DNA of 64,000 nucleotides from Chamaecyparis obtusa. Taxonomy: Eukaryota; Streptophyta; Pinopsida; Cupressales; Cupressaceae. The notes beneath the pieces were generated by a model that was not told the origin of the DNA, ran no database searches, and saw nothing but the letters and a program-made list of their open reading frames with translations. The stretch is from contig BSBK01002084.1 in assembly GCA_027943335.1 (NCBI GenBank), forward strand, positions 5,001-69,000. Reading direction: 5' to 3'. Made by a program: the position numbers and the translations under genes. Shown one piece after another: positions 11,850 through 24,446 of the stretch. Positions within the stretch are counted from its first letter, which is position 1. Each line of letters starts with the position of its first letter.

Positions 11850-13640
11850 GAGAGCCAAGAAGGGTAAGATGGGTGGTGATAAGAAGAGGATGGAGCTGAT
11901 TTCTTGTAATGAGTGGAAGGAAAAAGCTAAGATTTGGAGTTTACTTAGTAATGGTAATGTTACTAATTCCATGTAGAGACTCCATGAGAAAAACCTGTGA
12001 TCACTAGGTTGTTCAAGAAAGAATGGAAGGATGGAAAAATTACCATCTGTGGTAGGTTGGTGAAAGTGGATGAAGGGGTTATTATTGAAATCATGAGGCT
12101 TCCTCTGGATGGGAGGAATTTCTATAGGGACAATAATATTACGGACTTGGTTGTTAGAAGATTCCCTAAAGAGGATGAAGAGAGGGAAAAATTGGTCAAA
12201 ATAAAAAAAAACCTACAATGTGCCAAAGGCTATCAAGGTGGTGTGGAAGAAAGTTCTCATGGCTATAATGTAGTATTTCACTATTGATGGTAGGTTTACT
12301 AGAGTGTACAGATACCATTTTGTTCTTTTGAATCATTTCTGACATGGTAAGAAGGTTTCTTTTCCTTTTTACCTTCTATGTTCAATGAATGTAAGTATTA
12401 AGGATTTTAGGGGCAACCCTTGGGGTAATCCTTCTCTCCATGAGGACCTCATGCTTTTAATTTAAAAATATTATAAAGTTACTTATGTTGATCATCATGT
12501 TCTTGGAAACACTGACTTAGAGGAAGAGATGTATGATGTGGGGGAAGGTGAAGATGAGGGTTGGGATAAAGATGTTGATGAGGACCCTGTGTGCTCTAAC
12601 CTCATGAAAAATCCAAAGAATGTGGGAAAGGGAAAAGGAAAGTCCCCTACTGCTATGCTCTTATCGGTGTCTAATAAGGGTGAGAAGCTCCATCCTAGAG
12701 ATAAAAAGCATAAAATGGTGGAAGAGGAGGATTTGTTTATTGAAGGGGAAGGTGAAGATGAGGGGTGGGATACTAAAGTTGATGATGACCCTGATTCCCC
12801 CCTCCCCATAAAGAAATTTAAGCGAAGTGACTGTACCCTACTTGTCAAGTTGGTAAGGGTAAGGGTGAGTCTTTGTCCCTTTCGTCTGCTTTAGTTACCA
12901 ATGTGGCTGGAAAATCCCTTCTTAGAGCTAGCAAATAGAAAAAATGTTGTCTTTGAGGAGGATGTTCGCATCCCCCCTATTGGCTATGAGGAGGTTGAAG
13001 CAACTAAGTTGGATACCCAAGAAGGTGCTAATCTTAGCGAGATGGACCGCCACAACAAAGAGACTTTCATTGATGTATTGAAAACTACTAAAGAGGGTGC
13101 AGTAGATTTCTATATGCTTATCAGATGGGTGTTCCATGAAGTTAAATATATCAACATTAAGCATAGGGCCCTTTAAAAGTAGGCTCGAGGCTCTTGAGTC
13201 TTTAGGTGTAGGTAAGGACAACTCCCTATCTGAGGATGATAAGGACCTTGCTAAAGCTATGAATGATGTTGAAGCTCTGACAAAAATATATGATAGTAAA
13301 TCTAGGGAAGTGGAGACCAAGGTTTCTAGTCTAGAGGCCAATTTGAATAAAATTGGTGAATAGAGCTATAAGATCCTTAAAGCTTCTACAAAACACCTAG
13401 AAATCTTAGTTGGGAAGTTGGAGTAGATAAATCAGGAAAAGGCCATTGTGGAGATTGATGGTGATAAGGATGTTGACTCTGATGAGGCTATTGGACTTGG
13501 GAAAAGGACTCAGGTGAGTACCAAGAAGAAAGTGTTGAAGAATAACAAGGAGATTGAGGACTTGAAGAGCGTTGCTTCCAACATGGATCAGTTGGAACTG
13601 GAAGCGGCCGAGCTCCTGAAAAAATTCTCTTAATTATATT
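11850..13640 (+). pseudogene. Broken coding relic: transposon-protein-like N-domain, acidic repeat, coiled-coil tail
   Basis: Four consecutive plus-strand coding segments are separated by stops and frame changes: 11997-12287, 12529-12894, 12901-13176 (same frame as the previous one, after one TAG) and 13136-13633 (another frame, with stops). The first segment has the pattern of plant putative-transposon-protein and mobile-domain proteins: a short basic start, ICGRLVKVDEGVI, then RLPLDGRNFY. That assignment is a resemblance only. The second segment carries a 17-residue acidic motif twice (EGEDEGWD followed by a V-D-D-P block), 204 bp apart in frame, at about 12541 and 12745. The last segment is rich in Lys, Glu and Leu and looks like a coiled coil ending in LELEAAELLKKF. 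Lysine-rich linkers lie between. No reverse transcriptase or transposase core is visible. It could be a retrotransposon ORF of unknown family or a retroposed host gene. Confidence 0.45.
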
Positions 13641-13850
13641 TTTGTTGGTCTTTCTGTATTTGTTTGTTGGTTTTTTGCCGGTCTCTAGTGTTGTGTTGGC
13701 TCTATCTCTTTTTGTGCTAGATTTCTTTCTTGTTGGCTCTACGCCATAGTTTAGATTTTGTTGTACCTTAATGCATATCCTATTGTAATGCTGATGTTAA
13801 GGTTTTGGGTCCCTTCAAAACCTATTTTTACTTAATAAAAAACAATAAAA
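13641..13850 (+). other. T/G-rich 3' untranslated-like tail of the preceding relic
   Basis: After the coding relic comes a T/G-rich stretch (many TTGTTGG and TTGGCTCTA words), then a segment reading GGTTTTGGGTCCC, and finally an A-rich end containing AATAAAAAA. This layout resembles the 3' end of a plant LINE or of a processed transcript. That would make the whole 11850-13850 unit a retroposed copy; no target duplication was found by eye. Confidence 0.35.
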
Positions 13851-16293
13851 AATATTTTTAATATTTTTTTTAATGTTTTCGTGCATATATCATATCCTTA
13901 TTATATTCATGCTAGCAAATGTGATAGAGGAAATTGACGACTAAGTTGAAATATTTACTTTATAAATTATATGCTATCATTGAGATGTATTTACTTATAG
14001 ATATATTTTCCTACTTGAAACCCTTTATTTGGTTGACACAATGTTCTTCTACCTTAGGTACTAGACTTGAAGAATTTGAAATGTTAGAGTAGTCTTAGAC
14101 ACTTACAATCTTGCAAGTAGAAAAATGATCTAGTTTTTTGACATCTTTCATTCTTATATTTATAATATTTCAATCATAAAAGCACTAGTAATTATTATAA
14201 TATTTATATGCTAGACAAAGCATTGAATTTGAAAACCTCAAAAATCTATAGTAAAATATACCTTAGATCTAGTGTCAAATGACTTGAGGCACCTAGAATA
14301 TTCTTCTTATTTTGAGGAGTGGCCCAGTACCATACATGGACATAAACAACTAGGATTTTCATTTATAGTTTTGAGAAACCATATAGGCATTTTTAATCTT
14401 TACATGACCTTGTGTGCAATTTTGTGACCTTGATGGGATTAATGTTATTATGGTAGCATCTAGATCCTTTTACATTCTCTATGTTCATTTCTAGTCATTA
14501 ATATCTTCACGAGACCATACATGGAGGTAGGTAGGGTCTCTAATTTGAGTAACAAGGCTCTATGACTTATCATGCATAAATAGAACATTGAATGGTTTAA
14601 GTTGGGGAAAAATATTGTTGAAGGAGTACAAGATGCTATAAATGATTGAGATTCAAGGCTCAAGAAGAAGACATTCTATGGGAATGGGAGAGAGGAAAAA
14701 GAAAGGTGAAGTGTGAGGGATATGAATGAAAATGAAGTAACAATGATAGAAAAAAACCTAAAATACTTGCAATAAATACCATGTAAGAAAGTGGTACCAA
14801 GGTAAAGGTAATCTTGAAAACCTACCTAGAACTACTAATTGACTCAAAATCTCTCACCTAGCAACTTATGCAAGTGAAAAAGATATTGCCTCAAAATATA
14901 TTGCTAACATGGACTCTACTTGGGATGTGTATGCTAAGTGGATACAATAAGAATCCTACCTTTTTATTTTGTGGAAACCCATGAAATACTCATACAACAT
15001 CAATGAAAAGTATAAAACTAACTTAAAATACATTACAAGATATACACTTCATTATGATAAAAAAAGATTATGATTGTAAATAGGAAAACATAACACAATG
15101 AAAATGAATATGTACAACATAAAAATACCTTACCATGATATCACCATCTAAGTTATTGATGTAGAATATGATTTTCTCACACTTATTTACTATTTGATAA
15201 GATTCAAATCTTAAAAGCATCAAAAAATTTATGTTTCCCTTCATATTCAAATCTAACAGTCTACATGAGGACCGAGTCTCCTACTTAGAATTATTTTTAG
15301 TTTTCTTCTTTTTTATATGCTTCATTTTTTTCTACCATAATAGAACTATAAAATTTGAGCAATTCTTATGTTTTCCTCCAACTCTACTAGCTCACACACT
15401 CTATGAGATAATGCATCACTTCCTTCTCCTTGAACTTGAACTTTGTGCAACATTTTTGATACTATTTGAAGATGGTAAAAATATGTTTAAAAGTAATAAT
15501 AGCATAAGAAATGAAAGGAAATAAAATATATACCTCAACTATCTCCATTGTCCTATGTGATCTTGAAGTACAATGCTCCCTAGTTCTTTAGAATTTTCTC
15601 TTTGATGATGTGGATCACTTAATAGAAAAACCAACATAAACTTGGTATAACAATGATAACGAGATGAAAAATGATAGCATAATCTTGATAGTACATTCAT
15701 GGATGGATTGATTTTATTGTACATGCCACTAATTATATGACTCTAAAAAGGAAAAATCAATGGCTATGGTTGATTGAGGATGGCTAAGATTAAAGGAGGA
15801 TAAGGGTTAGAATCAATATTGTAGCCATGTTAAAAGTGTAGCATGATGGAGACATCCTTATGTATGGATAAGATTAAAAGTTTTGGGTTTGAGATAGATG
15901 GATAAAATATGAAGTTAGTTTGACTTTTAGGAAGATGTCTACATTCAATGAATGGAGATAGGGCTTAGTTAGACATGTGAAGGGGAGACTTGTCACTTGA
16001 TGGAAATTTTAGGTTATAATCCATGCGAACAAGTTGAGGAGATAAAATTGAATGGATAAGGATATATAGATGAAGGTAAAATTGGGAATTAAATAAATAA
16101 TATTTATTTAATTAATAGAATAGGAGGGTAAAAATAAATAAATAATAAATATTTATTTCTAGAAAAGAATGAGTTTAGGTGTCTACACTAGCAACTCTAG
16201 AATAATTGGTATCTTGTCTTCTAATGTATAAACTAATTCAAAGGGTCTCTTGTCAATATTCATCTTGTAAGTGATCATATCCACCCATACATA
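13851..16293. other. AT-rich DNA, no gene recognised
   Basis: No domain-bearing frame. The part from about 15740 to 16185 (purine-rich, then ATTTATTTAATTAAT-type sequence) has the feel of a decayed LTR, but no partner copy is present in the window, so it is not called. Confidence 0.5.
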
Positions 16294-17366
16294 TGTTATG
16301 CCCAAAAGGAGGCAAGCACAACTAAGGAGAGGGGGAGGGGGGGTGAATCAGTTGTGTACTAACAATTAAAACTTTAAAATAGTTAAAGATATGAATGATA
16401 AATAGTAATGAAAGATCCACCACATTACACATAGCACCAAATTTGTTCTCAAGGAAACTCGATTAAGGGAAAACCCCGATGGGAGTCAAACCTACTAGAT
16501 AGATGTACTATGTTAAAAGTACTACCTAGTTGAGAGAAAATGAAAATAAAAGAAGAATGCACATGCATTCACATGCCCATTGCCTTGATCTCACTTCTCA
16601 TAATACAATGATCTGGCCCTCAGTCAATTTCACTAATCAATCTCTAATTATAATTCACAAGGGTGGACAAACTGTCTAGAACAAGCAAACTGACTTACAA
16701 CATCTACTATGCCAATATAGTTTTGATGAAGTACAATATCTACCTCAATTGCATAATACAAACATGTTTCTTCCTTTTTCTTCTTTTCACACACACACAC
16801 ACACACAAACACCGTAATCACAAAAAATATTTTTCATTTATAGATATTACAATGAATAGTTTAAAATAGGGTCGGCTAAGACCTATAAGAAAAAATGATA
16901 TAAACATTATGCTCAAACTACAATGTGATCCAAATCAAGTCGGCCAAGACTTATATAGGACCCAGATCTTCATCCTTGAACATGAAACATCTTTTCCAAA
17001 TCCACACAAATAATCACAATACGTTACTTCACCAAGCCAGCTAGGACCTAAATGAAGAAATGCCAACATGATAGCCAATCACCAAATGCGATCACCATGA
17101 TCAATGAAAACCATCCAAAATGGTCATAACATAATCCAAGAATACCATTGAATCTTCCCATCAACTGAATCAACCATATCAATTCTTACCAAAGAAAAAA
17201 CTTGACATCAAAACACAAGAACACTGAAAGACTAGCGCTTGATCATCTAAAATCATCTTCTCTAAACACATAGTCTACGGCAGCAATAATATATTAACAT
17301 CAATGACAAAAAGTTAATGTTAGCACACATAAACAAGATATAATCAACAATCTCTGACATTCTCAA
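16294..17366 (-). repeat. Probable 3' LTR of the minus-strand Copia element (boundaries approximate)
   Basis: The Copia coding region above reads on the minus strand, so its 3' LTR should lie here. On the minus strand the sequence before the LTR has a SIRE/Maximus-like pattern, with AAAGAGGGAGAAA near 17578 and then CCAAAGGGGCAAA near 17375, which would be the polypurine tract. The far end is TGTTATGCCC on the plus strand at 16294, i.e. ...GGGCATAACA on the minus strand, a normal LTR end. A plus-strand GGGAGGGGGGGTGAATCAG tract at about 16333-16351 is of a type often seen at Copia LTR edges. No second LTR is in the window for comparison. Confidence 0.45.
16789..16807. repeat. (CA)n microsatellite
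   Basis: About nine CA dinucleotides inside the putative Copia LTR. Confidence 0.9.
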
Positions 17367-17776
17367 GAATTTGCCCCTTTGGCATTGATAACAATATATG
17401 AAGTGAAAAATTAACCAATACACAAAGATATCAATATATCCACCTGATCACTTGAAATATATCCACCCAATCACTTTGAAATATATCCCCCTGATCAATC
17501 TAAATATCCATCTTCAAACCTCTCAACACAATCTCTCCTTAGCACAATTTGATTTTTCTGTGTTTTTCATACAATTTCTCCCTCTTTGACATCAATGGAA
17601 AAGGACCAAAGACATCAAAAAGAACTGAAATCAACTCAAAAGGCATAATAGATAACTATTTCTCATCAATCTATCACAAGACTACTCCCCCTGAGGAGAA
17701 GTCCCCAAACTCATCAATCCAGAGAATGATATTCTAATAAATTTCTAGATGGATGCCATCCCTAGCATCATTATCT

Positions 17777-19094
17777 TTAATCTAGAGGGGCCAAAACCCC
17801 TATCTTATCTCTAAGATACTCAAATGTATCCTTCATAAAAGGATTTTTAAAGATATCAACAATATGTTCCTTCGTAGACACATACTCTAGTTTTACTTCC
17901 TTTTCACTGACTGTATCCCTCGAAAAGTGATACTTAATATAAATATGATTTGTCTTTGAATGTTGCATAGTGTTCTTTGAAAAATTTATAACACTTGAGT
18001 TATCACAATGAATAACAATTGGTTCATCAATTTTATCCTTAAATTCTTCACCATTTGCTTCATCTTGACAACTTGATTACAATTTATAGCAACAACAACA
18101 TACTTAGCTTCAACAGTAGATTGAAATATACAGTCTTGTTTCTTAATAGTACAAGAGATTAGTCTCTTACCCAAAAAAAAGTGCATCGCCACTTGTACTT
18201 TTCCTGTCATCCACATTATCTACCCAATCAACATCGATATATACACTCAAAGTAAAATCATCATCTTTTCCATACCATAACCCGTAGTCAATTGTACCCT
18301 TCAAGTATCTAAAGATTCTCTTGATAACAACCATATGTGATTCCTTTGGTTCTACTTGAAATATTGCAACAATTCCAATTGCATTTGATATGTTTGTTCT
18401 AGTATGAGTTATATATTGCAATCTTTTAATCATTAATTTGTATCTTGTCTGATTTGCACAAGGGGATTCATCATCCTTAGTCAGTTTGCAACCATTAATC
18501 ATAGGATTCCCTACCAGTTTTGAATCTTCCATACCAAATTTCTTCAACAATTCTCTGGCATACTTGGATTGTGTAATGAAAATTCCTTTATCCAACTATG
18601 TAATTTTGAATCCAAGAAAGAATTTCATCTCACGTATCATAGACATATCAAATTATTTTTACATTTTATCAGCAAAACTTCTTCTTAATTCATCATTGCT
18701 ACCAAATATGATATCATCAACAAAGACTTCAACAATCAAGATATTATAATCAAATATTTTGAATTATAAGTTACTATCAACAATACCTTTACTAAATCCA
18801 ATCTTTGTTAAATATCTGTCGAATCTGGCATACTAGGATCCATGAGCTTGCTTTAATCCATACAGTGCTTTCTTCAATTTACAAACCATATCTCCTTCTT
18901 CAATTAGTAGAAATCCAACAGGTTACTCAATGTAAACATATTCCTCTAACTCACCATTCAAGAATGCAAACTTAACTTCCATCTATTATACTTTAAATTT
19001 TATGTAAGCTGCATGTGCAAGAAGTAATCTAACAACTTCAAGTATAGCTATAGGAGAAAAGGTCTCGATAAAATAAATACCTTCCATTTTGGAG
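17777..19094 (-). pseudogene. Ty1/Copia pol relic: reverse transcriptase and RNase H
   Basis: Read on the minus strand from 19094 downward, this encodes the body of a Copia reverse transcriptase and the RNase H that follows it. Visible landmarks are ETFSP just inside the junction, KFAFLNGELEEYVYIEQP near 18965-18910, the catalytic FVDD at 18724-18713, QSKYARELLKKF near 18573, RYLKGT near 18310, the RNase H block DDRKSTSG near 18200, and the terminal HSKTNHIYIKYHF ... EYLRDKIGV ending at 17777. The order, ending without a chromodomain and with RNase H last, is that of Copia (gag-PR-IN-RT-RH). Frameshifts and stops occur throughout, so it is inactive. The gene is cut at 19094 by element E1 and resumes upstream at 43331. 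Confidence 0.9.
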
Positions 19095-20040
19095 TGTAAT
19101 CACCTAAAATTGGTCTAGTGGAACTTGAGCCCCCCCTTTTGATCAAAACATCTCTTTTCTAAGCATAACTATGAAGAGTAACCCTTAAAATATCCTTTGC
19201 ATAATTAAATAAAAAATCTTATATCAAGCTTAAACTATGGTCTAATTTCTAGAGCTTCCATATTAACTTAATTTCTATAACCTTACTTTTAATATAAAGA
19301 TCTTACACTTTTATTAAAAGAACACATTCACATGTGTGCATACTTAATCTTGATTAATTAGCAATTAAAAGGGATTTGTGCTTTCAAATGCTATTTGTCT
19401 TATCTTACCTAACATTTCCCTTTTGTCTCTTAATCCTCACCACTCATCTCTACCTAACTTTGGATCTCCTTGGATCTCCTTTTTCCTCTTCATCTCATCC
19501 ACTCATTATTTTGCCTCTTAATCTCCACCCTTCATTCTAGAGGCAATTCCTTTAAAAGGAAGCTCTTCCTTGGCTCAAGGGTCCATTCTCTTGCATTCTA
19601 AGTCTCTAATTTGTAATCTTGTACTTTTGTTATCTTGCATTCTATATTTCTTGCAATCTTGCTAATTTGAATTCTTAGCTCTTATTTGCTCTCAATTCTT
19701 AGCTTAGCTTCATTTCTAGCTTAATCTTGCATTACTAATCTAGTTTTTTTCTTTCATTCTTCTTGCATCTCGTTCTTAGATTACTAGTTGTTTGCATTCA
19801 TCTTAACTTAATCTCTCATTTTCTTACCTTGCATTTTGCATTCTTAGCTTCATTCTTAGATGTTAATCTTCCATTTTGGAGTAGTCAAGTCACTAATCCT
19901 ACATTCCAATCTGATGAGCATCATGAGAAGGATTAAACTCACTTCAACTAAGAAGCTATGAGTCACTTCTTGAGATCTCCTCTTTCATGGATTCTCTCAA
20001 GTGTAATGGTTCATAGAAGTGTGTGACATTTTTTATCACA
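19095..20040 (+). repeat. E1 5' LTR
   Basis: 946 bp, begins TGTAATCACC and ends TTTTTATCACA. It aligns along its length with 42403-43330, with many substitutions and small indels. A TATA-like TTTAAAAGGAAGC lies at 19551. Both ends are fixed by the 3' copy and by the primer site 6 nt downstream. Confidence 0.88.
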
Positions 20041-21984
20041 CATATTTGGTGCCCATCGTGGGGCTAGGTATTCATATTTGGCTCCATTTCTTGTGCTTTC
20101 AATTTATTGTTGTCGCAAGTTTAGAAATTTTATTTTTGTAGGCTCAAAGGTCATACGATATTTCTTATAATACCCAGGCGATATTTTATTATACTATTGT
20201 GGGAAACTCTGCATCCTCTTAAGTGTTGTTCTGACATACAAAGAAGTATCACATGGCCTTAATGGGAAGTGTCACACTACCTTTATAAGGTATATTGTGC
20301 CAGTCTAAAATGTCGATTTGCTTTTGTGAGGTATGTTGTACGATTTTCTAACAGACTGATTAATTTTTGCCTAGATTTTATTTCTATCATAGTTCGAATT
20401 TGGGCCGAGATTGCTTGCTTTTTCTTGCATTTTTTGGTTTTCTGGTCTTCTAACTGTAACTAATCAGTGATCTTGCAGGGCTATTGGTTAATTTTGCATG
20501 CTTTTTATGATCTAACTTGTGGTTTTGTATGGCTTTTCTTATCAAAAGAGCTCAATATCTTCATGTATACTAACATTTTGTGATGTGGGATCTGGTTGTC
20601 AAAGGCTTTTTCTTGAAACTACTAATGCTTTGTCTTGTAGGTTGCCTTGGAGATACAAATAAACTATGTGTTTTCTTACATTTAATTTCTAGGCACCTAG
20701 CTTAACTATAAGGCTTATTGTTTTGTGATTAGTTGAGTGGTAGGAGAGTATGCTCTTTTCCTCTTGAAAAATTAGAAATCTAGACCTACTTGGTTGGTCA
20801 CTTTCAATTTATCTAGGGTAAATGAACATGTACTTGATGTTTTTGGGAGAAACTATGGAGTAGGAGACTATTCTCTTTTCCCTATGGTAAAATCATAAAT
20901 CTAGACCCCCACTAGCTATACATCTTTACTTTCTTGCACTTACCTTTAGAGGGCCTGCCAAAAGAGTAATCTTTTGGGAATGACCCAAGTGGGGAACAAG
21001 CAAATCCAGCTACTCCACCCAACTATAAACAAAAGCTTCTTTCAATCCAAAGAGCGAGAAGACTTAGTTGCTTCCTTGTAGGGCTAAAAGGTCTTAATTC
21101 TACTTGTGGAACTATGAGGGGTGTTCATGAACATAGGCCCTTACTAAACACTTTAGGACTTAGAAGCTATCCTTTTTTGGTTGTGTGTTTTCCTTTGTGC
21201 AAGGATTGATCCAAGTGGATTACCTGGATCACCCCAAGACACTCACCATATGTACTCCCTTGGATGCAAATCCATGATAAAGCCAACATCAATTTGTGTG
21301 AGGCGAAGGGGTATCAAGTTGTGGGAAAAGGTTGCAACACTACCAACTTGACCTTAGGTAGCTTTCTTGATGTGTCTTCTTGTGCTAAGACTTGTGGAAA
21401 CATTTATTGAACATACACATGATACACTTGGTATATTTGACACCTTACTAAGACTTCACATATGCTTGTATCCACAAGGTTTCTTTGACCCTTGTTCGAT
21501 TGTCTTAAGACTATTGTTTTCTCACTACATACTTTCAAAATAAGTCTTGTCTAGGAAATGCTTCAAACTTATCAATCACCTTGCAACTTTTTGAACTTGA
21601 ACTCTTGGACTAAACTTAAACTTTGTCAAAACTACTCCATTTCTACCCTCAAAATCATATTGTTATTTATTATTTTTCATCATATTAGGAATTGTCCTTA
21701 GCTAAAAAATATTACTTTGGTCTCTTGAATACATACTTGGCTAGTATAATGCTCAATTTTCCACCATCTCTTTGATCAAATATATTGGATTATCTATCCA
21801 ATCTCTTTCTTGTTCACAAGTGTCATACATAGGGATCTCCCCGCAGTTTGGGCACCTTGTGGCAACTTATCTTTTCTCTATATCTCTTACACTTTACACT
21901 TTGAACAAGTGAACATCCTCACTTACCTAGCTTGAACATCAAGTCATCATAAGTCATCATATTTGGCTTTTGACAACTCCTTTC
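20041..21984 (+). other. E1 untranslated leader with primer-binding-like site
   Basis: The leader starts CATATT then TGGTGCCCATCGTGGGGC at 20047-20064, equivalent to TGGCGCCC... in E4 and E5. It has no coding capacity over nearly 2 kb. Two related blocks starting GTAGGAGA and ending AATCTAGACC (about 20731-20790 and 20859-20908) are an internal duplication. A long untranslated leader before gag is also seen in E4 and E5. Confidence 0.6.
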
Positions 21985-22885
21985 ATGTCGGTCATAACTA
22001 GATCTTAGATATGTGAGGGAAAAAAACCCAAAGCTATCTTTGACAACTCAACTAAAGATGGTCCTCTACCTTGGGGTTTCAAACCTTTTGCTAACATCTC
22101 TAGCGAATCTACTCTATCCTCTCCTAGGTTGGCACATAGTGTTTCTTACACTCCAACCATGGATGAACAAAGTAAGAGGATTGGAGAATTCCTAAAATAA
22201 CTTGGTGATAAACACTTTGGACAAGAAAATCAAGAATGTCCTAACTCTAGAAATGATTCTCAACAAGGATCTGAACACACTCAGCATGGATCACATGGCT
22301 CACAAGGTGGTGATTTAGACAATGAAATAACTGATGAAGATATCTTGTAGTTTTAGGAAGATGAACACTTACAAAGACTCATGAATTTGACTCTTAGTCA
22401 AAACAAAGACCAATACTTATTGCACTTGGCCTCTCGAGGAGTTAAAGTACCCCACAACTTTGATGTTGATAATCTAATAAAAAATGAAGAACCATTTGAA
22501 ATGGAAATCTTGAGGAAACAGATGGAAGATATGATGAAACATATGCAATGATTGGAAAAAGAGAAAGAAAAACCAAGCACATCTTTCTCTCTTGAGGTTA
22601 TTTTATCCTTTCCTTTTGACAAAGATCTACACATTCCACCTTTTCCTCGAAAGGTTGAGTTTCCTAAATATGAAAAATATGATGGTAGAAAAGATCCTCA
22701 TGATCACATTGGGGAATTTTGCACACTTAGCATGGAGTTCTTGCATGACCCCACTTATCTCATGAGACTCTTTCCTAGGATTCTTAGTGGTCAATCTATG
22801 GAACGGTTCACCAAACTATCTCCCCCTCTCAAGTCATTTGACAAGCTAGTGCAACAATTTGTCTAGAAATATTCCTATAACATTC
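21985..22885 (+). pseudogene. E1 gag, N-terminal part (interrupted by E2)
   Basis: The frame starts with ATG at 21985 and can be followed to 22885 through several stops (for example at 22198 and 22548). It is clearly homologous to the gag of E4: FPFDKDLHIPPFP, EFPKYEKYDG, DHIGEFCTLSMEF and DPTYLMRLFPR all have direct counterparts in E4 at 50090-50250. This is the retrotransposon gag capsid domain, the structural protein of the particle. The last codons before E2 read KYSYNI, and the next residues (QHVITMLDL) are found at 36803, on the other side of E2. Confidence 0.85.
22881..22885 (+). repeat. E2 target-site duplication, left copy
   Basis: CATTC directly before the TGTATC start of E2. The identical CATTC follows the E2 3' LTR at 36799-36803. 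Confidence 0.85.
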
Positions 22886-23089
22886 TGTATCATCTTAAAA
22901 TGGAAGAACTTCCATGATAAGAGCATTTAGACCTTTGAGTAAGTGGTCTAGGGTCATGTCAAGTGCCTTGATTGGGTCTTTGCATGGATCTGGCAATTTC
23001 CCCATGTTCTGCTTCTCTCCCCCTATTTCCAACCTCTTTCTGACAACTTTCTTTGAGAAATTGGAGACTTTGACTTTCTAGGTCAAGGA

Positions 23090-23137
23090 TGACCTAGACC
23101 CTGACCTAGGTTAAGGTCAACCTTGACTCTGACCTAG
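23090..23137 (+). promoter_or_regulatory. TGACCTAG motif cluster in E2 U3 region
   Basis: TGACCTAG at 23090, 23102 and 23130, with related GGTCAA, GTCGACC and TTGACC words around them, about 230-280 bp upstream of the TATA box. The 3' LTR keeps the cluster with some changes (29330-29377). Repeated short motifs in U3 are typical of LTR enhancers; that role is inferred. Confidence 0.4.
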
Positions 23138-23366
23138 GGTAGAGTCGACCTCATCCTTGACCCCAAGTCCAAATTTTAGTTTCTGGAAGTTTCGGGATGT
23201 CGGGTTTTGGAAAGTTTTATTTTCCCACTTTTGGGTCGACTGTTTCAAATTTCGGAATGGTAAACCCTTAAATTGCATTTAATCTAGGTCCATTTCTAGG
23301 GTTTAAGATTAATTGGGATTTAATTCTCCAATGTCGACCTCTCTAGAAGTTTGTGCTCTATATCAC

Positions 23367-23373
23367 TATAAAA
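23367..23373 (+). promoter_or_regulatory. TATA box of E2 5' LTR
   Basis: TATAAAAGG preceded by CAC and followed by the palindrome GGAAGCCTTCC. Conserved in the 3' LTR at 29607-29613. It is the only good TATA box in the LTR, so transcription probably starts about 30 bp downstream. Confidence 0.55.
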
Positions 23374-24430
23374 GGAAGCCTTCCTCTCTCATTTTGTCCA
23401 TCCAATTTTCATAAGCATTCGCAATCAAGTAGCAAGCAAGAAGGAGAAGGAAAGAAAGAAAGAAAGAATTCATCTTCAAGCCAAGCATTCAAGTAATCAT
23501 CCATTCAAGCATTCATCAAGGAGATCCATTGTTAGCTATTGAAAGATTTAATCTCTTTGGAGCCCCCTTGAAGATTTCTCCATCCACATTCATCCAAGCC
23601 TCTCCCTATGCAAAGATACATTCAAGATTGGTGTTAAAGATCTAATGCCATTGATTTGAGACATCTTACATTCCTATATTCATTTGGAGCATCCATACTT
23701 GTGGATTCAAGGATTCGAATCCTCCATAAGGATTTCAATATAAGTAAGGTGAATTATTTCATTTACTTTGTTTATTGCAATTTCAATTACATTTCAAGGT
23801 TGATTCCAAAATGGGGTTTGACCAAGGAAAACCCACCATCCAAACAAAAAAAACCATTTTTCTTGCAGACACAGGTATAGGACAACGAATTGAAGTTCAA
23901 ATTTGGATACCCTTTTTGGCAAACTTCCAAGATCAGTGAACAAAATTTCCATCAGAGTTGTTTTAGGTCAGGGATGACCTTTAGTGGGGGGTAAGATTGT
24001 GCCCTGGGGTAAGATTGTGCCCCGCTATCTAGGTCAAAGTCGACCTAACCTCAGAAGGACAAAAGTTTTCTGGGTTTTCTTTGTCTCGGCATTTCCAGTT
24101 CGGAGCAGGATGCAAAATTTCCCAAAACTGTGCACAGACATCACAAATCAGCATTTTCTAGATTTTCCCTATTGTGAGGTTAGTATTTGCCTTCTATTCA
24201 TTTAAGATTTCAAGTACATACTTTCTATAGTAGATTATAGGATTTCCTCCTTTCTTCATGTTCTCCATTGTTTGATTCATTTGTGCATTGATCACTTCTT
24301 TGTGATTAATCCATTTGGATCTTTCCTTTTGGGAATCTGGATTAAGGATAGGTCCTATATTCTCCCTTTCATATCATATTATCTTATCTACCACTATTCA
24401 ACCCTATTCACATTTTCATACCATTCATTT

Positions 24431-24446
24431 TGGTGAGCCCGACATA
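24431..24446 (+). other. E2 primer-binding site
   Basis: TGGTGAGCCCGACATA begins 3 nt after the LTR end, the usual position for a tRNA primer site starting TGG. It differs from the TGGCGCCC-type sites of E1, E4 and E5 and the Met-type site of E3. The tRNA was not identified. Confidence 0.6.

Larger units (their letters stand above)
22886..24427 (+). repeat. E2 5' LTR
   Basis: 1542 bp, TGTATCATCT...CATACCATTCA. The same sequence recurs at 29129-30208 and 36384-36798. It contains a TGACCTAG cluster (23090-23137), a TATA box at 23367 and a tandem duplication of GGGGTAAGATTGTGCCC (about 23987-24021), whose equivalent in the 3' copy was lost at the E3 insertion. Confidence 0.92.

Noticed and set aside
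12495..12848. 117-codon Ser/Pro-rich minus-strand frame
   Set aside because: It is the antisense image of the acidic repeat frame at 12529-12894.
15740..16185. Possible decayed LTR
   Set aside because: No partner copy, primer site or polypurine tract is visible.
552..16807. CRISPR-like or other prokaryotic repeat systems, operons, riboswitches
   Set aside because: All repeats here are microsatellites, tandem duplications or LTRs; the sequence is plant nuclear DNA.
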